This document shows positions 60,001 to 64,000 of a stretch of DNA of 64,000 nt, piece by piece. The notes beneath the pieces are model-generated. The model had not been told where the DNA came from, did not search any database, and saw only the letters and a program-made list of their open reading frames with translations. The DNA comes from Ectobius pallidus (lineage: Eukaryota > Arthropoda > Insecta > Blattodea > Ectobiidae), in assembly GCA_964059195.1 (NCBI GenBank), contig CAXKWD010000015.1, positions 1,984,001 through 2,048,000 on the forward strand, given 5' to 3'. Positions within the stretch are counted from its first letter, which is position 1. The number at the start of each line of letters is the position of its first letter. The position numbers and the translations under genes were made by a program.

Positions 60001-63000
60001 AACAGTTTCCGGTTTAGACTGGCATGGCTAGGCAAAACTTTCGTGATAGAAAAATTACATTGTTAGGCAGCCAAATTGTATTTAAAAATTACATTGCTAG
60101 GAAAAAGTTTCACTTTGAAAAATGCATTGAAATGTAAAAGTTTTGTGTCTGAAATTGACATTGCTACGCAACAGTATATTTTTTTAAAAGTTTATAATAT
60201 GTAGCAATATTGTGTTTAAAAATGACATTGCTAAGCAACAGTTCTTTTTGAAGACATTGCTAGGCAACAGTTCCCGGTTTAAAATGGCATTGCTAGGCAA
60301 CACTTTCGTGTTTTAAAACTCATTGCTAGGCAACAGTATTCTTTCTATTCAAGCAAAATTTTCAACCCATGTTTTGCCATTAGCATTTCACCGATATTTT
60401 CATTGTATGTATTGATCATTGAGGGATTAAAAACTATTCCTTATAGATGACATTGCTAGGCAACAGTTTCGTATTTGGAGATGGCATTGCTAAGCTACAG
60501 TTTCTTGTTCAAGATGTCAATCCTAAGCAACAGTCAGGTGTTTTAAAAACTTCATTGCTAAGCAACAGTTTCCGGTTTAGACTGGCATCGCTAGGCAACA
60601 CTTTTGTGATAGAAAAATCTAATTGTTAGGCAGCCAAATTGTCTTTAAAAGTTACATTGCTAGGAAAAGTTACGACTTTGAAAAATGCATTGAAAGGTAA
60701 AGGTTTTGTGTCAGAAATTGACATTGCTCCGCAACAGTATCTTTTTTTAAAAGCTTTTAATAGGTAGCAATATTATGTTTAAAAATTACATTGCTAAGAA
60801 ACAGATCTTTTGAAGACATTGCTAGGCAACAGTTTCTGGTTTAGACTGGCATGGCTAGGCAAAACTTTCGTGATAGAAAAATTACATTGTTAGGCAGCCA
60901 AATTGTATTTAAAAATTACATTGCTAGGAAAAAGTTTCACTTTGAAAAATGCATTGAAATGTAAAAGTTTTGTGTCTGAAATTGACATTGCTACGCAACA
61001 GTATATTTTTTTAGAACTTTATAATATGTAGCAATATTGTGTTTAAAAATGACATTGCTAAGCAACAGTTCTTTTTGACGACATTGCTAGGCAACAGTTC
61101 CCGGTTTAAAATGGCATTGCTAGGCAACACTTTCGTGTTTTAAAACTCATTGCTAGGCAACAGTATTCTTTCTATTCATGCAAAATTTACAACCCATGTT
61201 TTGCCATTAGCATTTCACCGATATTTTCATTGTATGTATTGATCATTGAGGGATTAAAAACTATTCCTTATAGATGACATTGCTAGGCAACAGTTTCGTA
61301 TTTGGAGATGGCATTGCTAAGCTACAGTTTCTTGTTCAAAATGTCAATGCTAAGCAACAGTCAGGTGTTTTAAAAACTTCATTGCTAAGCAACAGTTTCC
61401 GGTTTAGACTGGCATCGCTAGGCAACACTTTTGTGATAGAAAAATTTAATTGTTAGGCAGCCAAATTGTCTTTAAAAGTTACATTGCTAGGAAAAGTTAC
61501 GACTTTGAAAAATTGAAAGGTAAAGGTTTTTTGTCCGAAATTGACATTGCTACGCAACAGTATCTTTTTTAAAAGCTTTTAATAGGTAGCAATATTATGT
61601 TTAAGAATGACATTGCTAAGCAACAGATCTTTTTGATGACTTTGCTAGGCAACAGTTTCCGGTTTAGACTGGCATGGCTAGGCAAAACTTTCGTGATAGA
61701 AAAATTACATTGTTAGGCAGCCAAATTGTATTTAAAAATTACATTGCTAGGAAAAAGTTTCACTTTGAAAAATGCATTGAAATGTAAAAGTTTTGTGTCT
61801 GAAATTGACATTGCTACGCAACAGTATATTTTTTTTAAAAGTTTATAATAGGTAGCAATATTGTGTTTAAAAATGACATTGCTAAGCAACAGTCCTTTTG
61901 ACGACATTGCTAGGCAACAGTTCCCGGTTTAAAATGGCATTGCTAGGCAACACTTTCGTGTTTTAAAAGTCATTGCTAGGCAACAGTATTCTTTCTATTC
62001 AAGCAAAATTTACAACCCATGTTTTGCCATTTGCATTTCACCGATATTTTCATTGTATGTATTGATCATTGAGGGATTAAAAACTATTCCTTATAGATGA
62101 CATTGCTAGGCAACAGTTTCGTATTTGGAGATGGCATTGCTAAGCAACAGTTTCTTGTTCAAAATGTCAATGCTAAGCAGCAGTCAAGTGTTTTAAAAAC
62201 TTCATTGCTAAGCAACAGTTTCCGGTTTAGACTGGCAATGCTAGGCAACACTTTTGTGATAGAAGAATCTAATTGTTAGGCAGCCAAATTGTCTTTAAAA
62301 GTTACATTGCTAGGAAAAGTTACGACTTTGAAAAATGCATTGAAAGGTAAAGGATTTTTGGCAGAAATTGATATTGCTACGCAACAGTATCTTTTTTTAA
62401 AAGCTTTTAATAGGTAGCAATATTATGTTTAAAAATGACATTGCTAAGCAACAGATCTTTTTGATGACTTTGCTAGGCAACAGTTTCCGGTTTAGACTGG
62501 CATGGCTAGGCAAAACTTTCGTGATAGAAAAATTACATTGTTAGGCAGCCAAATTGTATTTAAAAATTACATTGCTAGGAAAAAGTTTCACTTTGAAAAA
62601 TGCATTGAAATGTAAAAGTTTTGTGTCTGAAATTGACATTGCTACGCAACAGTATATTTTTTTAAAAGTTTATAATAGGTAGCAATATTGTGTTTAAAAA
62701 TGACATTGCTAAGCAACAGTTCTTTTTGACGACATTGCTAGGCAACAGTTCCTGGTTTAAAATGGCATTGCTAGGCAACACTTTCGTGTTTTAAAACTCA
62801 TTGCTAGGCAACAGTATTCTTTCTATTCAAGCAAAATTTACAACCCATGTTTTGCCATTAGCATTTCACCGATATTTTCATTGTGTGTATTGATCATTGA
62901 GGGATTAAAAACTATTCCTTATAGATGACATTGCTAGGCAACAGTTTCGTATTTGGAGATGGCATTGCTAAGCTACAGTTCCTTGTTCAAAATGTCAATG

Positions 63001-64000
63001 CTAAGCAACAGTCAGGTGTTTTAAAAACTTAATTGCTAAGCAACAGTTTCCGGTTTAGACTGGCATCGCTAGGCAACACTTTTGTGATAGAAAAATCTAA
63101 TTGTTAGGCAGCCAAATTGTCTTTAAAAGTTACATTGCTAGGAAAAGTTACGACTTTGAAAAATGCATTGAAAGGTAAAGGATTTTTGGCAGAAATTGAC
63201 ATTGCTACGCAACAGTATCTTTTTTTAAAAGCTTTTAATAGGTAGCAATATTATGTTTAAAAATGACATTGCTAAGCAACAGATCTTTTTGATGACATAG
63301 GCAACAGTTTCCGGTTTAGACTGGCATGGCTAGGCAAAACTTTCGTGATAGAAAAATTACATTGTTAGGCAGCCAAATTGTATTTAAAAATTACATTGCT
63401 AGGAAAAAGTTTCACTTTGAAAAATGCATTGAAAGGTAAAGGTTTTGTGTCAGAAATTGACATTGCTCCGCAACAGTATCCTTTTTTAAAAGCTTTTAAT
63501 AGGTAGCAATATTATGTTTAAAAATTACATTGCTAAGAAACAGATCTTTTGAAGACATTGCTAGGCAACAGTTTCTGGTTTAGACTGGCATGGCTAGGCA
63601 AAACTTTCGTGATAGAAAAATTACATTGTTAGGCAGCCAAATAGTATTTAAAAATTACATTGCTAGGAAAAAGTTTCGTCTTTGAAAAATGCATTGAAAT
63701 GTAAAAGTTTGTGTCTGAAATGGACATAGCTACGCAACAGTATATATTTTAAAAGTTTATAATAGGTAGCAATATTGTGTTTATAAATGATATTGCTAAG
63801 AAAAGTTATTTTTTATGACATGGCTAGGCAACAGTTTCCGGTTTAAAATGGCATTGCTAGGCAACACTTTCGTGTTTTAAAACTCATTGCTAGGCAACAG
63901 TATTCTTTCTATTCAAGCAAAATTTACAACCCATGTTTTGCCATTAGCATTTCACCGATATTTTCATTGTATGTATTGATCATTGAGGGATTAAAAACTA
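57036..64000. repeat. Satellite array, right part (continues past the window)
   Basis: Same satellite family, resuming directly after the retrotransposon with GCTAGGCAACAG, in register with the monomer broken at 48541. Monomer starts are 57158, 57982, 58805, 59623, 60447, 61274, 62097 and 62925. The first ~715 bp match the array from 45439 onward. At about 57750 the sequence switches to another monomer type: the subunit with AAGTTATTTTTTATG is replaced by one with AGTTCTTTTTGACG. The run 59623-62700 follows the same monomer order as the 40355 and 39557-41800 regions. No gene is visible. Confidence 0.97.

Noticed and set aside
1..64000. CENP-B box in the satellite
   Set aside because: I looked for the CENP-B pattern TTCGNNNNANNCGGG and saw no match in the monomer. 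A centromeric role cannot be argued on that basis.

Overview
This is repetitive animal DNA, most likely from an arthropod. About 55.5 kb is one AT-rich satellite family (1-48541 and 57036-64000). It is interrupted by a single, apparently intact BEL/Pao LTR retrotransposon on the minus strand (48542-57035). BEL/Pao elements are known only from metazoans, and the Gag-Pol layout here (DUF1759-like Gag, retropepsin, RT, RNase H, integrase, DUF5641-like tail) is the one usual in insects. The species cannot be told from the sequence. I see no host protein gene, tRNA, rRNA or CRISPR array.

The satellite is built in tiers. The smallest unit is about 33 bp, with a near-palindromic core ATTGCTAGGCAAC. 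About eight such subunits form a block of 263-265 bp. Each standard monomer (about 826 bp) has four lead subunits, two full diverged blocks (A and B), a truncated third block (C) and a 112-bp spacer without the core. About 66 monomer starts are visible. Monomers are grouped into higher-order repeats of about 3.29 kb (four monomers), and these are copied in larger segments: a 4317-bp tandem duplication, and copies displaced by 8798, 14278 and about 15394 bp. Odd-length monomers are explained by exchanges in register with the subunits; several have gained or lost exactly one ~263-bp block.

Layout: 1-6128, 3288-bp repeat, two copies; 6129-7945, ordinary monomers; 7946-16579, 4317-bp tandem duplication; 16580-24132, mixed monomers; 24133-33300, four-monomer repeats; 33300-48541, copies of the two preceding regions plus a 3098-bp duplication; 48542-57035, BEL/Pao element; 57036-64000, the satellite resumes in register.

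The retrotransposon has two 925-bp LTRs that I read as identical, a 5-bp target duplication (GCTAG), and one uninterrupted 1736-codon Gag-Pol frame with all catalytic residues visible. It entered the satellite core after the last local amplification: the sister satellite copy 3098 bp upstream has the empty site. In its minus orientation the right LTR is the 5' LTR. It carries a consensus CRE (TGACGTCA) just upstream of a TATA box.
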